This document shows positions 1 through 11,255 of a stretch of DNA of 64,000 nucleotides, in pieces. Under the pieces are notes generated by a model. It was not told the origin of the DNA, searched no databases, and saw only the letters and a program-made list of their open reading frames with translations. Both the position numbers and the translations under genes were made by a program. Positions within the stretch are counted from its first letter, which is position 1, and every line of letters begins with the position of its first letter. This DNA is from Limnephilus marmoratus (taxonomy: Eukaryota > Arthropoda > Insecta > Trichoptera > Limnephilidae). Where the stretch lies: positions 13,528,710 through 13,592,709 of the forward strand of contig OU862910.1 in the NCBI GenBank assembly GCA_917880885.1, in the 5' to 3' direction.

Positions 1-617
1 AAAAGATTGTTCTTTTATCTAGGATTCGCATGTAATAAATAAAGAGAATTTTTTTTTAATTTTTAGTATAATAAGGTTATTCCATAGGTCGTTGTCAGAT
101 TCGTTAAATTTTCAAAAAAGATTTTGTATTATACCACACCCATTTCAAATAATTTAATCATGCAGCAAAATAAAACAATACATTATCTAGCAAACGCATG
201 TTTTAGAATTTTAATTTTCGTTTCAATAAAATCATTAAAAAATATGTACGTACATGTGTTTCTTGACGAAAATTGGTCCATTTGTGTATTTATTTGCGCA
301 CTTACACATTTCAGATTTTTTTAGCATTCTTATTAAATTTAGACATTATTGAAAAATGATAAATACTTATAATCAAAAAATAATTACAAAAAGTGCATAA
401 TTTTAATAGTTTTATCATCATGCCTTTCAGCATTTTTGGATGAAGGTATAAATTAAAACTAATTTGGATTGAAATAAATTCGATATTGAGTTATAATTTA
501 AAAAGCTGGTACGGAGAATAATTAATCTTTCTCATTGTAACCGCCCTGCACGATCGAAAGAACAACTTTCGACGAAATGTGGATTTTCGTCCGCTGGCTG
601 GTTAAACGCTTTTAATG
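1..617 (-). repeat. Dispersed repeat 'J', copy 1 (uninterrupted)
   Basis: The reverse complement of this stretch matches 14135-15275 along its whole length, apart from a Helitron-like insertion in the second copy. It continues off the left edge of the window. It contains an internal repeat: a short segment reading roughly ATGCGTTTACCAGAT on the minus strand appears twice, near positions 15-30 and 190-205. No convincing coding frame or terminal signature is visible, so the class of the repeat is unknown. Its value is as an empty site: the A/T junction at 485/486 is exactly where copy 2 is interrupted. Confidence 0.7.
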
Positions 618-652
618 TATGGGTGACGTTAATGATGGAGAAGCTCTATAAT

Positions 653-866
653 GGATGGGTTGTTTCAAAAAATTTGAACGATTCATCAAATATTTATTTA
701 TTTATATTTGAAGTTAATTTTCATGTTCTGTGATTATTTCAGTTTTTGGAAGCAATTGACCTTTACTTTTATAATTACCGAACTTGAATGAAACTTACAA
801 GAAGGTGTAATAAATTAACTTCAAATGTTTGATGAATCCGTCAATTTTTTTTAAACAACCCGCCCT
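653..866. mobile_element. TIR element (MITE) M1, ~214 bp
   Basis: The two ends are inverted repeats: GGGTTGTTT followed by an A-run and GATTCATCAAA on the left is mirrored by TTTGATGAATC and AAACAACCC on the right. Similarity extends about 45 bp inward, and a second inverted pair (GAAGTTAATTT / AAATTAACTTC) lies further in. There is no coding capacity. The superfamily is not assigned because target duplications are unclear. Confidence 0.75.
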
Positions 867-1890
867 AAGTGAAATAATGAGCAAAATGAATCGTTGTTTT
901 ATAGTACAATAGTACAGAGTACGAAAAGAAATTACGCAATTTTTTGTTCAAACTAGCGATGAGCACAATTCATTAGTGATCGCTCATTTGCTCGACCAAT
1001 TTAACAATCGAAATATTTCGATTCATTGTCGCAGACAATTCTCTCGAATCTTGTTTGGGCAGTCGATCTTCTCGTACTCCAAAATTCATTCAAAAACAAA
1101 GTTCAAACCTCATCGTCAGTTTGTAATCGAAAACGCGAATCAAGTCAATGATAATTGATTCTGTTAAGAATTGTCAAATATATGTGCATTTCGATCGAGT
1201 TATATTGTAAGTGCAGCATTAACCCAGCGCAGGGCCTGTATTATGGAAAATTAATATTATCAAGACACCCTTAGTTGGATTTTAGATATAAAATAAAACA
1301 GTACTTTAATAAACAACCATAAATATTATGCATAAATATTTCACATTACTAATCGTCTTATAAATGTCATCAACCGCCGAAGTTTGTAAATTAGAGGTCA
1401 TCAATAAAGTTTGAATAGATACTATATTTGAATCATTGGTGAACCATGATTCACAATGACGACCGACCTCTCCCTGGGATTTTTACATGCAGTTTCGGTT
1501 TAGTGTCCAGGTTTTTATGTCCGTGTAGATAAAATACTTTATTTCTCCAATCAAATAACACATTTACGGATTTAAAGGAATAAGAACAGTAGAAAAAAAT
1601 TGCGACAAAATATCCCCTTTAATAGGAAGTAGATTTTAAGCAACTTACTATTTGTGAACCGTTTATTGCTATCACTAATTTTACATGGCCAGTCACTAAT
1701 TTTACATGGCCAGCGAATCGCGGCCTGACCTACATCATAATACCTACCTAAAATTTGATTCTCCATGTATACATACGTAATAGAACAAAGGGAGAAAAGG
1801 CTTGGAAGCGTGCCGACTGTCGCGGAACTGCGGTCTAACTGAAGGGACCATTACAGCTGCGGAGGCAATGAACGTTATGAGTTATGACTT
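867..1890. other. No gene seen; short direct duplication
   Basis: This is AT-rich sequence without an open frame of interest. The only structure noticed is a tandem direct duplication of a segment containing CACTAATTTTACATGGCCAG at about 1673-1712. Confidence 0.6.
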
Positions 1891-1891
1891 T

Positions 1892-2171
1892 GGCTTGGCG
1901 CATACATCAGATTTTTCCATCCGATTGTCTGATACCATTGTCTGATCAGACAACAGGAACATTTCACTTCTTATGAATATCGGAAAAACACCGCACACAT
2001 CCGATTCTAAAACCGGATCGGTAATGAAAAGAGCCCACGCCTTTCCCCGCTGGCCGTCCAATCCGGTCCGACAATGGACGTGACCCCCGTTATTATAACC
2101 AATCCGGTTTTCGAATCGATTTTTGTCTGATCAAACAAGCGGATGGAAAAACCTGATGTGTGCGGCCAGCC
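1892..2171. mobile_element. TIR element (MITE) M2, ~280 bp
   Basis: The left end GGCTTGGCGCA then TTTTTCCATCCG is mirrored by CGGATGGAAAAA then TGCGGCCAGCC at the right end, giving about 35-40 bp of imperfect terminal inverted repeat. TTGTCTGA and TCAGACAA motifs repeat inside. It is non-coding and non-autonomous. The superfamily is not assigned. Confidence 0.75.
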
Positions 2172-2494
2172 TTAGATGTGCAGGTAAAAACAAATAAAAG
2201 GCGTTGCTGTGCGTAGACTAAAGCGTATGGGTGAACGATGTTGGCGCTGTTTCAAACTCACACTGGTTAATGGCTCATCTCCAGTTTCTACTATCAATGC
2301 ATACATTATTTTCCTTACTCTTTGCAAAAACACGCAATAAATATTACTTAGATCTAATATCTTATTTTAGAGAATTTGTTATCAAAACTTTTGTTTTTTG
2401 TAGTTGTTAAAATTTTATCGTTATAAAATCCTAATCTAGTGAAATCCCCTATGGAAAACAACAACACAGTACTGCCGCAATATTTAGTTTGGTT

Positions 2495-2690
2495 AGTTTA
2501 GCTTGAGAGCCAGTAAGCGCAGGTGCTCCCGTTCAGGGGGGATTAGCTACGCCCCGCGACCTCTGGGCCCCCGGGCGGGCTTTCACCTGATGCCCAGACA
2601 CGGTCCATATTATGTACAAGCCACTGTACATACGTCCTACATACTGGCCGCACTTGAATTATTAAATCCACTGCGCAGTGCACACAGTTA
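2495..2690 (+). other. GC-rich islet, function unknown
   Basis: An abrupt GC-rich block sits in AT-rich DNA, with G/C-run palindromes near 2565-2582. A 62-codon frame is open across it (2503-2691), but the peptide resembles nothing I recognise. It could be an exon, a structured RNA or a regulatory CpG-rich patch. Confidence 0.3.
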
Positions 2691-2691
2691 A

Positions 2692-3855
2692 TTTTGGGAT
2701 TATATTATTATTTTTTTTTTATTTTTAATGGGTTTTAGCCAAATCCTGTAAAAGTGGAACCTGCTTGTTTCGGTGATTAAATTTACTAACTGTAATTAAA
2801 ATATTATTATACGACCATTATTTTAAGTTTGAAATATAGCTTCATGTAAGAGGGTGGCTTCATAAATAAGGCTTTAGAGATTATGAACAGTACACGTCCT
2901 TAAATAATTTTAATTTATGGGACATTTAACGTTTCCTTTATGGGCGCGTTATTTGCTTTGATTTGATCAGTTCGTACATCAGGGTCAATAACATATTTTT
3001 TTCAAGATTAATAATTTTTTATTGCTGCGAAACTGAATATCACATGCGATTGAACGAGTAGGTATATTCACACACTATAAATACTGTTAAAAATGTGTGG
3101 AAGATTTAAAGTTCATTTTTCTGATTCTGTTCATTGTACCAACAATGTGTAATTTTAATATTTTCAATAACAATTTTTGATTTGAAAAACCGTACATTCC
3201 AAAATGGTTCTAACTGGCTACAACGTCATTATGATTATATAAAACGCCAATGTCTCGTGAGACGGCCATCGACGGTTGCCCGGCGTGACGTATGTGCCGC
3301 CGAATTCATGAATAAAAACGAACATATTGTTTTGGCCGCAAATCGAAAATGGCATATTTTTAATCGTTATAAAAAAATAAACATAAAATGAGATGGTAAA
3401 AATAAATATATCTTCATTATTGTAATTTTTTAGTTCTTTTTAGAATTAAAAAAACATTGAAAATACCTTACCAAGAATGCCAGAAGACCTTTACTGAAAG
3501 ACTAATTGAGACTTCAGAGGGAAGATATGAAGGTAAAATTGGGAGATACAATTCCGTAGGCTGTGCGAGTGGAGACCAACGAAAAAAACTATAACGAGAT
3601 GGACGGAGAAATATTTCCGAACGCTTTTTATGTGAATTAGAATTTTTTTTATTGTGGCAATTAATTTTCATCATTAACCCCTCAGGCTAATTTGTTAGCT
3701 TTTCTGAACAAATCTAATGATATACTTAGCTCTCACAGAAATCGTTGTGACTCCCTTACTGCCATAGTTAAAATATGATCTAAATCTAAATTGTATTCGA
3801 AAGAGAAAACGCTAACCGTAAATAAAAATTCCGCCACTTACGCGAAAGGCCTAGA
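2692..3855. other. No gene seen
   Basis: AT-rich single-copy-looking sequence. The few short open frames look like chance. No repeat ends were recognised. Confidence 0.5.
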
Positions 3856-4163
3856 ACGTGTGGCTGTACCATACAAGTGCCCACAGAAGGTTCGAGCGAT
3901 ATCTCAGCTTTGCGTTAGTTTGCCCAGCATTACCTACCGCGAGAGTAATTACTCGCCGCGGCTATATAAGCAGCCAATCGCTCGTCCGCTGCAATCAGTC
4001 AGTACCTTCCCATTCATCGGTCAAACAACACAGTCCGAGCAGTGCCGGGACTAAGTACACGTCAGCAGTGAACAACATTTGTCCAGTGTGACACCAGGAA
4101 CGTTTCCAGCACCTTCGAGGAACTTCACCAACCACCACGCTAAAGTTAACCACAAGTTTCTAT
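3856..4163 (+). promoter_or_regulatory. Candidate RNA polymerase II core promoter and 5' leader
   Basis: TATATAAG at 3963-3970 is followed, with arthropod-type spacing (34 nt from the TATA start to A+1), by the initiator TCAGT at 3995-3999, in a locally GC-richer stretch (3855-4140). A heat-shock-element-like GAAnnTTC dimer lies upstream at about 3886-3893. The downstream leader (about 165 nt) is A/C-rich and free of ATG until 4165, where ATGAAACTTTGG opens a 25-codon frame that stops at the edge of a tandem repeat. The frame begins hydrophobic (MKLWNFFIFL), like a short first exon encoding a signal peptide, but no donor or second exon could be assigned. Seen: TATA, Inr and spacing. Inferred: that it drives a host transcript. 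Confidence 0.45.
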
Positions 4164-4238
4164 TATGAAACTTTGGAATTTTTTTATTTTCTTAATGAAA
4201 CGGAAATTAAACAAATTCATGTGTGGATGTTTGTGGAT

Positions 4239-4465
4239 GTGAATGGATATTTATGGATACCTTTGTATGGTAAATTGTGGATATTTATTTGTTTTAGGGG
4301 TGTGCGTGGATATTTTTGGATAGCTTTTTATGGTAATTTGTAGATATTTATGAGTTTTATGGAAGTGCATGGATATTTATGGATAACTTTGGACGGTAAT
4401 TTGTGGATATTAATTTGTTTTAATGGATGTACGTGGATATTTGTGGATGTATGGTAATTTTTGGA
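4239..4465. repeat. 63-bp tandem repeat, ~3.6 units
   Basis: Units start at 4239, 4302, 4365 and 4429, so the period is 63-64 bp. Each begins GTGnnTGGATATTT, passes through ATGGTAATTTGTGGATATT and ends in a TTTGTTTTA-like segment. The units are diverged and the last is truncated. The array begins about 240 bp downstream of the candidate TATA/Inr promoter. Confidence 0.8.
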
Positions 4466-5004
4466 AATTTACAAGGTGTTTTTTAATGAAACGGAAACAA
4501 ACTGGAAATATTTTGATCTTCCGATAAAACAGGCCCAAGGCTTGAAAGGTTAAGAAAACGTAAAGCCATTTCAAGAATGACTTTTCAAAGTGGCCTAAGT
4601 CATTTTCCATGAATCCCACTGTGTTTTGAATTACAAGCTGCATAACCAGCACGATTAACATATTATTCACTAACTTCTGTACTGCCGTCATAAGTAAAAA
4701 GGCAGCAAGAAACTTTAAACTTTAAATGGTCACATGGTAATGAACTTTTTATTATAATAGAACAAATATGACAAGTCTTATATATCATATTGTGACCATT
4801 GAAAATTTTAAGCTCTTGCTCACGACGTCAGTATTCTCCAAAGTTTTAAGAAGTGAATTTTTTAATATTCAACTTTTTAGACTGTTATTATTTATTATAT
4901 AAATCGTTTAAATTTCGAAAAAAATATTAAATTTTTTTTTAAATTAAAACAAAAATTAAATTTCTTTCGTTATACCTCTCAGACGTAGTATTATTATTGA
5001 TCTA
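4466..5004. other. No gene seen
   Basis: Non-repetitive AT-rich sequence. A 93-codon minus-strand frame (4410-4691) overlaps the tandem repeat and is not recognisable. Confidence 0.5.
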
Positions 5005-5773
5005 CTAGCTTTTTCCCGCGGCTTCGCTGGCATGGTATTAGGGGATTCCCACTCAGCCTCCCCCACCTTCCCTCTCCCCACTCCACTCCCCCCATCAACC
5101 CCCCTCCCCCTCCACCCACCCCTCCCCCTAACTCTTCACACCTCCACCTCCCCTCTCCCCACTCCACTCATCTATCAACCTCCCTCCCCCTCCTTCTCCA
5201 CTCACCCCTCCCCCACCCCATACCCTCCCCACTCCACCTCCCCCCACCTTCCTCCACCCCTCCTCCTTCTCCTTCCTTCCCTCCTCCCTCTCCCACCCCA
5301 CTCCACCTCCTCCACCTTCCCTCTCTCCACTCCACTCCCCACATCAACCCACTCTCCCTCCACCCACCCCTCCCCTAACCCCCTACCCCTACACATTCCC
5401 TCTCCCCACACCACTCCCCCCCATCAAACCCCTTCCCCCCACCCCCTACATCCTTCCCCTTCCTTCCCTCCCCCTTCTCCCTCCCCTAACCCCCTCTCCC
5501 CACCATCCTCCCGTTCTCCTATCCCCCTCCACCAACATCCTCCCAACATCCCCTCCCCCCTCCCCACCTCTCGCATTCTCACATTCATTCCCGATACATT
5601 CAGTTTTCAAACTGCTCGGTTCCACCTATTATAATTTTTTATACAAATTTCATAATGCCAGAACTCAACGGTAGTTTTATTTAAAATAACGAACAAAAAA
5701 AAGATTTATCCAATTCGGTGTATTCGTTTGGGTTTATGCGCATACATACATTTCGGTAATTAATTTTTAGAGA
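5005..5773 (-). mobile_element. Helitron-like non-autonomous element E1
   Basis: Read on the minus strand, the element begins TC at 5773-5772 (next to a T on the plus strand) and ends CTAG at 5008-5005 (next to an A). This is the Helitron rule of A|TC...CTRR|T insertion without target duplication. The terminal segment contains CGAAGCCGCGGG, the motif common to insect elements of this type. The 5' part (about 5600-5773) matches E2 at 14590-14795. The middle (5050-5570) is an expanded C/T-rich tract. No Rep/helicase sequence is present, so it would depend on an autonomous relative. Confidence 0.7.
5045..5575. repeat. C/T-rich low-complexity tract inside E1
   Basis: About 530 bp of almost pure pyrimidine built from CCCTCCCC, CCACTCCA and similar words, with traces of a longer period (CTCCACTCCCC...ATCAACC recurs about every 70-240 bp). 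It gives a 200-codon Pro/Ser/Thr-rich frame with no other sign of being a protein. The equivalent position in E2, E3 and E4 also holds C- or G-rich sequence. Confidence 0.85.
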
Positions 5774-6240
5774 TACGAGTAGTTATTAAGTACGACGCCA
5801 ACAAAGCTCTCTTTTTAGGGTGAATTGAATTAGGGTGAAATACCGATATTGTTTCAAATTGTTCCAAATGGATGACAAAGAAAAAAAAAATCGATGTGAT
5901 TAAAAAAAACCACTCATTTTATTTCGCTGTCTAATTCACCTTAAACATTAGAACCTTTAACGAACTAATCAAATAAAATACAAGGAGATATGAGCTCACA
6001 AACTTCTGTAGTTAGTAAATATTATAATGTACCAAATAAATGAGTTAAAGGTAAAAGATTTGCCACAGATTTTTCCATAGATTTCAACGGAAGAAAAAGT
6101 AAACCATCATTAAGTTTTGTCCATTAATTTTGAGATATCGTTTTCTATAAAAGTCTTCATTTTCCCAGCAACAGTTGATTATCGTTTACAAAACAATTTA
6201 ATAACAATATCGTTTGAAAAGTGGTTCTATTCCAAAATCA
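5774..6240. other. No gene seen
   Basis: AT-rich sequence without recognisable features. Confidence 0.5.
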
Positions 6241-6517
6241 AAATTTAATATCCTCCCCATCTGGCAACACTTAACCATCTGTCGGAGAAGCCGGGAAGTT
6301 TAAATGTTTATAATTATTATATCCAACATCATATCAGGCAGCACTACCTTGGATTTTATAACTCCGGAGGACGCATCAACCCGTAAAAACAAAGTTTTTT
6401 ACTATAATGAATCAATTTTCAAATGTCTTAAAACTTTTTTTGGTTTGACTGAGGCTTGAACCTTCCTACCCAGTAATCGTAATCAAGCGCGCTACCAACT
6501 GGGCCAAATCACAAGAT
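6240..6517 (-). repeat. tRNA-derived SINE (single copy here)
   Basis: On the minus strand the head (about 6509-6446) has a tRNA-like A box, CCCAGTTGGTAGCGCG, and a B box, GGTTCAAGCC, with correct spacing. A non-tRNA body continues to about 6240. An RNA polymerase III promoter of this kind is the hallmark of a tRNA-derived SINE. The tRNA-like fold is broken, so it is not called as a functional tRNA. Confidence 0.6.
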
Positions 6518-7426
6518 ATAAGGTCGGCATTTATTAAGTACATTAAGTACTTTAATTTCTTCGAATTTCCGAAAAATAAGGATAATTCGCGTGTGTGTGC
6601 TTTATTGCTCCCCAAAGTTGGTAGAATGTATTTTCCTCGACAATTAGTATCTGCCGAGTTTTAGCTCGATCAAATGTTTTAATTTCCACTTCCAAGATTT
6701 CACGTCATTCATACTTCATTCAACCAATAAAACAAAAGTGAATTTCAAATAGATATATCTAAAAACGTGGGACAACTCGACAACTTCTGTACCTTTGGAC
6801 GGATTTACTTGCGAACTCATCACACATCAAATATCCTAAAATAAAATAAAAGTTTTTACCTAGTAATTTAGTCATATTGCAACATTGACTAAGGGCCATT
6901 TCAATTCTGCCAAAACTTGTGACGGGCGATCGAGCTACAATTTTTCAATGGAAAGTAATTTCTAATATTCAAATGGTTTTTTCCTAATTTTTGAATTGCT
7001 AATTTATTTGTGTATTTAGTTTAACTCGAGATTTAACATATGACCTACCCATCTGTGATATTTTAAGCTCTCTCAGGTGATAACCTAAATGCTACTGTTG
7101 GGAGAACGTAGGTATCTTTTCAACATTTTTTCCAGTTATTCAAACTCATTCGCAAGTCGGAAGTTTTGTATGTGCATCAATAATTTGTGATTCTATTAGT
7201 AAAGTTAACTGTTTTTATTATTTGTAATAGTTCAAATTGGCAAAGCTTGTTAACAGTAAGAATTGGAAAGTGATTCTGACTTACTCCTGGTTTTCTGGTA
7301 CAGTTCTTGTTGCGAATCGATATTATGGCAATGAGGGATGCTGCGGGTGTTAATCACTGCACAAGCTTCCGTAACAGACTCGATATTATATTCTGAGGGA
7401 GCACTTATGATGTTTGCATAAGATTC
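6518..7426. other. No gene seen
   Basis: AT-rich sequence. No repeat boundary or coding frame was recognised. Confidence 0.5.
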
Positions 7427-7430
7427 TTAA

Positions 7431-7969
7431 CCTTTAACTGCTGACGTGGGGCCGCTCAGGCCCAGCAATGATAATAATATCGAAATACTCCCCTCCCCCA
7501 CGCGTGACGCATACGCCACTTCCAGTAGCTTCAAATTTAGTGACGCCAGATCCATAAGTTTTAAATTTAAAATTTTTAAAGTTAAATTTCTGTAAATAAA
7601 TTCATTTAATTTTTTATTGCGGGCCTTTCTGACCCATCGTCAGTAGGTACCTACGTGACTATTTTAAGTTGATTTTTACTATATAAAAATAAATACAAAC
7701 AACTTTACAAAAGTTTTATGTATACGTATATGTTTAATAGAGAATTCAGACTGATTTCTGATCTCAAGCGATTTTTGGCAATAATTATTACATAATATCC
7801 AAATTGTCGAATATAAGTTACTTAACAATAAAAACGCATTTAATAATTTGTAATAAATAATAATTTGGACCTCAAAATTTTCAAAGATCTCTGCTATATA
7901 AACAAAGTAACGGGCCGCCCAGGCCCTACGTCAGATAATACTTAAAAAAATCACGTCAGCAGTTGAAGG
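7431..7969. mobile_element. piggyBac-like non-autonomous element, ~539 bp
   Basis: The left end is TTAA (7427-7430) followed by CCTTTAACTGCTGACGTG. The right end is CACGTCAGCAGTTGAAGG followed by TAAA (7970-7973), a one-base-changed TTAA. TTAA target sites and CC-start termini are diagnostic of piggyBac-type transposition. Subterminal GGGCCGCTCAGGCCC on the left and GGGCCGCCCAGGCCC on the right repeat the same palindromic word. There is no transposase frame. Confidence 0.75.
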
Positions 7970-8274
7970 TAAACAGACTGATTTGTGCAATTGCTGTATA
8001 ATCACTGATATAGGCGCATACACTGTCAGACAGAGATAGGTAATTGGGTAATAGATTGGGTGGAGGAACGCAGTAATATATATTAAAGTCAGTTGCACAT
8101 AGTTGCAACCACGATTTGTGTCACAAACAAAATCCCTACCAACTGTCACTTGCACCTGTCAAATGATTGTAAAATTATGAATAACACGTCTTCTTTGGTT
8201 ATCACATCTTTGTGAACCGCTGATTAATGTTGAGTACAATTTTCTTACTTAATGACAATTTGGGAAGTTTTCCG

Positions 8275-8362
8275 AGCAGAAAATCGGCCGCCTCCACGGC
8301 CGCCGGCCACGTGATATCGCGGCGGATTTGACATCACTATCGTCGCGCCGGAAGCCACGTCA
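8275..8362. promoter_or_regulatory. CpG-rich islet with E-box, possible regulatory block
   Basis: A short GC-rich, CpG-dense block contains CACGTG (E-box) and CACGTCAC (CRE-like half site). It is conspicuous against AT-rich flanks. No TATA/Inr pair is evident, so the role is unknown. Confidence 0.25.
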
Positions 8363-8562
8363 CAAAGATTCATAAACTATAAATTTAATGATGGCAAATA
8401 CTGACTGAAATTGTGACGTTTATTTGTCTTAGACTAGAAAGCTTGACTAATAATTCAAAGGCTTTTAAGTATTCGCAATGCTAACTATTTTATATGAACG
8501 AAAATAATTATTCATTCTCAATTAACATGACTAAAATTAGTCGCTTATTATAACAGCTAAAA

Positions 8563-9108
8563 AATATGTTTCTGAAGTAAAAACTTCTTTTGGACCGTTG
8601 TGATATGAAACTCGATGAAACGGAAGCGAGCGGCACTAAAAAGAGACTAACCCAAACACCGACATGTAGGATTTAGCCTGCAAGAGAATGAGATAGCAAT
8701 AAAATATTTATTTATTTCACGGGTATTCGGTTCCAATATAATACGATAAATCCACGGTCCCACGGAAGTCTCCTTTTGTTTATTGGTATAAAGCGCCTGA
8801 CGAACCTTAGCGGGCAGACATTCAGCAGACCAGGGATCGAATCCTACGAAATTCAATTTTTTTTATTTAATTTTTGTTAAATAGAAAAGTATAGAAAACA
8901 AAAGACAGCGACATCTGGCGACTCCGAAGAAGAAAACACAAATACTAATAAGATGACAAAATGTACAGGAAAAGGCGCGATGGAATTCGACGCCAAAAAA
9001 TGGAAAAAAAAATCATCCTTCACAATGATATTTGTGGTCTCCCCACTCTTGTCTACTACAGTTTTCCGAAGGTTTCACTTCTACCGAGTATGAAAATTAC
9101 TTCTAACA
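8563..9108 (+). mobile_element. Family B element, long form, copy B1
   Basis: Left end: GAAGT, AAAACTTCTTT, then GTTGTGAT and CTCGATGAAACG. Right end: CCCCACTCTTGTCTACTAC, then GAAGGTTTCACTTCTACC. The ends are partly inverted (GAAGTGAAAnCTTC in both). The middle (8790-8850) is tRNA-like, with a B box GGGATCGAATCC at 8833-8844. The same layout occurs in B5 and B6 on the other strand, while B2-B4 are short forms lacking the middle. There is no coding capacity. Whether B is a TIR element that captured a SINE, or a SINE with unusual flanks, is not settled. Confidence 0.75.
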
Positions 9109-9756
9109 CGTACGTAAAGAAAATTTATTTTCATTTTTTTCAACGCGAAATCGTTGTTCTAATTCGTCTAAGATATATTGGGTCATACGGGATAATACCA
9201 AATACAGTAATATCATAATTATTTTCCTCAAAATCATGACATAGAAGACAATTTCTTATATTGAGCGGTAACAACTTAAGTAATTTCACATAGCGGAAAT
9301 ACGCCAAACGCGCGCCCAACTTTTGAATACAGTTAACATTAATTTGTCATGTGAGGAGGGGTATTTTCTACCACTCGTTCTTGAGTTCAACAGCTCGGCT
9401 TTAAAACGATTTGCCGGCCTCTTTGTCTCCTTTCTCCCTCAACATGGGTCTCTTCAAGATCTTCAAGATTTGTGTTACTCCTTCCGCTCCTCAAAAAGAC
9501 TCACCACACAGCATTCATAAATATGAGGTAAGCTCTGAGGAGTAAATTAAAAACAAAAAAAAACAAATATCTTCATTCAGTTACTGACTACGGTGAGAGT
9601 ATCTTTAACTTCAAATGAAAGGGCTCTAATGCTCTTATATATATATATATGATACTGGCGCAGACCCTTGAAAAATCAAGGGATAGTCCGAATCCTTGAC
9701 AAACAGTTCCGATTTTTTAAATTTCGATTAAAATAATCTTCTGATCAAAATATTAA
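9109..9756. other. No gene seen; short (TA)n
   Basis: AT-rich sequence with a short TA repeat at about 9637-9650. Two small open frames are unremarkable. Confidence 0.5.
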
Positions 9757-9757
9757 A

Positions 9758-10177
9758 CTGGGTGTCCGAGGGTAAAGTGCATTAACTTCGGGAGGTCATT
9801 CTACACGATTATACATTATACTTTTTTACTTATATACTACATTATAAGTAAAAAAGCGAAATAACTTTTTTCGAAATTCCAACTTTTAGGGGTAGTTTTA
9901 TCGCAAAAAGATAAAATTAGACCGGCGTGTGCGGGCAGCATTATTAATTTCCGCTGTTACGGTACGGGCCAATCACAAGTATGCAATGTGGCCACAATCG
10001 TGCCAGACAGACTCTCAGTAAATAAGATCGTACCTCACACTAAGTATTTTTAGTAGGTACGTCTTTTTGTATGGGAAAAAATGTTGGAATTTCGGAAAAA
10101 GTTGTTAATCTTTTTTAATCCTATCATCATGTAGAATCACCTCCCGAAGATAATGCAATTTACCCCCGGACATCCTG
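9758..10177. mobile_element. TIR element (MITE) M4, ~420 bp
   Basis: The ends are inverted over about 50 bp: CTGGGTGTCCGAGGGTAAA, CTTCGGGAGGT and GATTCTACA-like blocks on the left are mirrored by the right end, which closes with GGACATCCTGT. A shorter internal hairpin of TAAAAAAGT-type arms is also present near 9825-9860. It is non-coding. Flanks TATTAA/TATTAC suggest a short AT target duplication. Confidence 0.75.
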
Positions 10178-10655
10178 TATTACAGATAGGTTTTTATCGC
10201 TTGTCTGAATTCTTCATTTATCAATTTTCGATTTTGAAAATTATACTTATAATCAAGTGCAAATATTGAGTTCATCGAAATAAATTTTACGAAGGACTAA
10301 CGCACATCACAGACATCCAAATATTTTTTTAGGCTTAATTGATGTGATACACCTATAACAACAATTAAATTTTTACTTGTACGGGAAATCTCTGGCGCCA
10401 GGACTAAGGTCGTACTCGCTTTTCCACAGAGCTCGTCAATAGAAGAAAATTAATTAAACAGAAACGATTAAATAAACCTTTGAAGTTATTCTTGCCTGAA
10501 ACAAGATTACGAAACAGATAAAGAAAATGGTAAAAGGTTAATTTTCCCCCAAGTATTGAACACTAGCGAGAAGAAATCCGTAGCAGGATTAGAGCCCTTG
10601 AAAGAATATCGTATAGTATAGTCAACGATGGGTCTGGTATTGTTTTTTGAAAATA
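10178..10655. other. No gene seen
   Basis: AT-rich sequence. The upstream limit of the LINE fragment that follows is not visible. Confidence 0.45.
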
Positions 10656-10659
10656 TGTA

Positions 10660-11165
10660 GAAAGTGTGTAGAGTGCATTTGGTTTTGTTCTCTTATAAGT
10701 AAAGTATTCAGTAACCCGCGTACAGAGTATGGGTATATTTTGCATTAGTCAGAAGTACACTAGAATATGCCTCGCCAATTTGGAACCCGCAGTACAAAGT
10801 ATACATAGATAATATTAAAACAATTTTATTAAATATCTTACCTTCACATTCCACAATCACTTTAAATGCACATTTCAAACTTTGCAACAAAGGCGAGCAA
10901 TAGATGTTTTGACATTTATACACAAAATTTTAAATAATAACATTGAATGTACCGAATTTCTTTGGATTGTTAATTTTAACATTCCCTTAAGACATACACG
11001 CCAAACATAACTATTCCACACGCTTAATTACAAGACAAATGCAGCAACTAATTCGCCAACCGATCGTGCTCTTCATACGTTCAATAATATTTGTCTAAAT
11101 TCTAACATCGACATTTTTTCCGATTCACTGCTCAAATTTAAAAATCGCATCATGTCAATAATATA
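10660..11165 (+). pseudogene. LINE-G reverse transcriptase C-terminal fragment
   Basis: In shifting plus-strand frames this reads as the C-terminal part of a non-LTR retrotransposon ORF2. ALVRSTLEYASPIWNPQY (10742-10793) is the characteristic post-palm 'RS.LEY.SP.WNP' block also present in the 21.9 kb and 36.6 kb copies. Degenerate NNICLNSNIDIFSDSLLKFK-like sequence follows to the end. Several frameshifts and stops make it non-functional. It runs directly into a CATA/AC microsatellite. The clade is tentative (Jockey/I-like superfamily). Confidence 0.65.
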
Positions 11166-11177
11166 AATTGTTCAATG

Positions 11178-11255
11178 CGCATACATACATACATACTCAC
11201 ACACACACACACACCCTCATCCTCAAATACACACACACAAACACATACCTACCCA
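11178..11255. repeat. (CATA)n/(AC)n microsatellite
   Basis: ACATACATACATAC followed by a run of AC dinucleotides, at the 3' end of the LINE-G fragment. Confidence 0.85.

Noticed and set aside
5032..5634. 200-codon Pro/Ser/Thr-rich open frame
   Set aside because: It is the translation of a C/T-rich low-complexity tract inside a Helitron-like element; stops are absent because of composition. The similar frames at 14187-14585 and 54956-55360 are rejected for the same reason.
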